Of a DNA stretch of 64,000 bases, positions 63,233 through 64,000 are shown in pieces. The stretch spans positions 62,001-126,000 of the forward strand of contig CAJMMN010000002.1 of assembly GCA_905214525.1 (NCBI GenBank), written 5' to 3'. The first letter of the stretch is position 1. The number at the start of each line of letters is the position of its first letter. The notes below the pieces were generated by a model. The model worked only from the letters and a program-made list of their open reading frames with translations, was not told the origin of the DNA and ran no database searches. This DNA comes from an uncultured bacterium. Its GTDB lineage: Bacteria; Actinomycetota; Coriobacteriia; Coriobacteriales; Coriobacteriaceae. The translations under genes and the position numbers were made by a program.

Positions 63233-63601
63233 CTAGAACTCGAGACCGGCGGCACGAGCACCGTCGGCGAGGGCCTTGACGCGGCCATGGTAGATACGGC
63301 CACCGCGATCGAAGGCGACCTTGGTGATGCCGGCCTCGATGGCGCGCTTGCCAACGAGCTGACCGACCTTCTCCGCAGCCTCCTTGTTCGAGGTGTGGGT
63401 GCCCTTGAACTCGGCCTCGAGGGTCGAGGCAGAGACGAGCGTCAGGCTGGAGCCCTTGCTGTCGTCGATGATCTGGGCATAGATGTTGGCGTTAGTACGG
63501 GTCACGCGAAGACGCGGACGCTCGGAGGTACCCGAGACCTTGCCGCGAACACGACGCTGACGACGCTTGAGGCCTTCCAGCTTCGCCTTATGCTTGTTCA
63601 T
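63233..63601 (-). CDS. rplR: 50S ribosomal protein L18
   Basis: A 122-residue 5S rRNA-binding protein: [36 protein letters not shown], then [28 protein letters not shown]. The length is standard. It is preceded by a 75-bp gap with a GC-rich hairpin after rplF. Confidence 0.97.
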   Translation of the reverse strand: MNKHKAKLEGLKRRQRRVRGKVSGTSERPRLRVTRTNANIYAQIIDDSKGSSLTLVSASTLEAEFKGTHTSNKEAAEKVGQLVGKRAIEAGITKVAFDRGGRIYHGRVKALADGARAAGLEF

Positions 63602-63629
63602 ACGTAAACTCCTAAAAAGGTTGATCTTG

Positions 63630-63651
63630 CCAGCACCTGACGGGGTGCTGG
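63630..63651. other. Hairpin in the rplF-rplR spacer
   Basis: CCAGCACC (63630-63637) pairs perfectly with GGTGCTGG (63644-63651) around a 6-base loop. No T-run adjoins it, so it is more likely an mRNA stability or processing element inside the operon than a terminator. Confidence 0.5.
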
Positions 63652-63676
63652 TCTTATGCGAGTGAGTCGGTTACGA

Positions 63677-64000
63677 CTACTTGGCGGCCTTACCCAGCTT
63701 GCGGCGGATGTGCTCGCCAACGTAGTGGATACCCTTGCCCTTGTAAGGCTCGGGAGGACGATGGCCGCGGATCTCAGCGGCGATCTGACCGACCTGCTGC
63801 TTGTTGATACCCTTGACGTTCACGTGGGTGTTGTCGGGAACCTCGAAGGTGATGCCCTCGGGAGCCTCGACGATCACGGGGTGCGAGAAGCCCAGGGAGA
63901 ACTCGAGGTTCTTGCCCTTCTGCTGCACGCGGTAACCGACGCCGGCGAGCTCGAGCTTCTTCTCGAAGCCCTCGGAAACGCCAACAACCATGTTGTGGAT
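63677..64000 (-). CDS. rplF: 50S ribosomal protein L6, C-terminal part (5' end outside window)
   Basis: The last 107 residues of L6. The frame is open to the window edge ([27 protein letters not shown]). The second L6 repeat follows with [19 protein letters not shown] and [35 protein letters not shown]. It is the most upstream gene of the spc operon seen here. Confidence 0.96.
   Translation of the reverse strand: MHNMVVGVSEGFEKKLELAGVGYRVQQKGKNLEFSLGFSHPVIVEAPEGITFEVPDNTHVNVKGINKQQVGQIAAEIRGHRPPEPYKGKGIHYVGEHIRRKLGKAAK

Overview
The window looks like a Coriobacteriia (Actinomycetota) chromosome, most probably Collinsella or a close relative. This is inferred from the high-GC codon use, the spc/alpha ribosomal operon layout, the secA-prfB / ftsEX / smpB cluster and family-level protein resemblance; I could not run a database search. 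Most of it is conserved housekeeping DNA. Two layers of non-ordinary DNA are superimposed: several families of palindromic intergenic repeats, and one accessory island at about 33.5-41.2 kb.

Layout. 0-1.2 kb: a copper module (3' end of a CopA-type ATPase, CopZ chaperone, CsoR repressor). 1.4-5.7 kb: a zinc-ribbon membrane protein, an amidohydrolase, a PD-(D/E)XK nuclease-like protein enclosed by two palindrome arrays, and an orphan protein. 6-12.2 kb: glutamate synthase gltB-gltD. 12.9-15.1 kb: gpmA and an Nramp metal transporter, each next to another palindrome array. 15.4-20.5 kb: rubredoxin, a flavin reductase, smpB with a TPR protein, tRNA-Glu and tRNA-Gln, an Spx/ArsC-like protein, a VanZ-like protein and a serine recombinase. 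20.7-33.3 kb, all minus strand: rnr, ftsX-ftsE, a split transketolase, a YitT-like protein, prfB, secA and rpmE.

33.6-41.2 kb is the accessory island, flanked by a 64-bp direct repeat with 3 mismatches. It carries two small secreted polypeptides with a shared Y-x4-Y-x2-G-Y motif, a two-lobed ABC permease, an ABC ATPase, a fused permease-ATPase, a divergent DUF2975 protein plus XRE regulator pair with a candidate operator, and a truncated tyrosine recombinase starting in frame right after the regulator's stop codon. I read it as a bacteriocin-like or signalling-peptide export/immunity system, possibly distantly like the lactococcin-972 group. This is the best candidate for an undescribed system.

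41.4-55.8 kb: an ACT-domain protein, citrate synthase, two HAD phosphatases, adenine deaminase, tyrS, a U32 peptidase, a class A penicillin-binding protein, argR, a GT2-like protein and truA. 55.8-64 kb: the ribosomal/RNA polymerase operon, transcribed leftwards: (rplF)-rplR-rpsE-rpmD-rplO-secY-adk-map-infA-rpmJ-rpsM-rpsK-rpsD-rpoA-rplQ.

The second notable signal is a family of arrays at 3498-3635, 4741-4958, 12593-12809 and 15079-15295. A 16-bp arm (GTCTCGATCTGTAACA) alternates with its reverse complement. The arm-to-arm offset is 41 bp and the unit period 80-81 bp, and some base changes are compensated in the partner arm.
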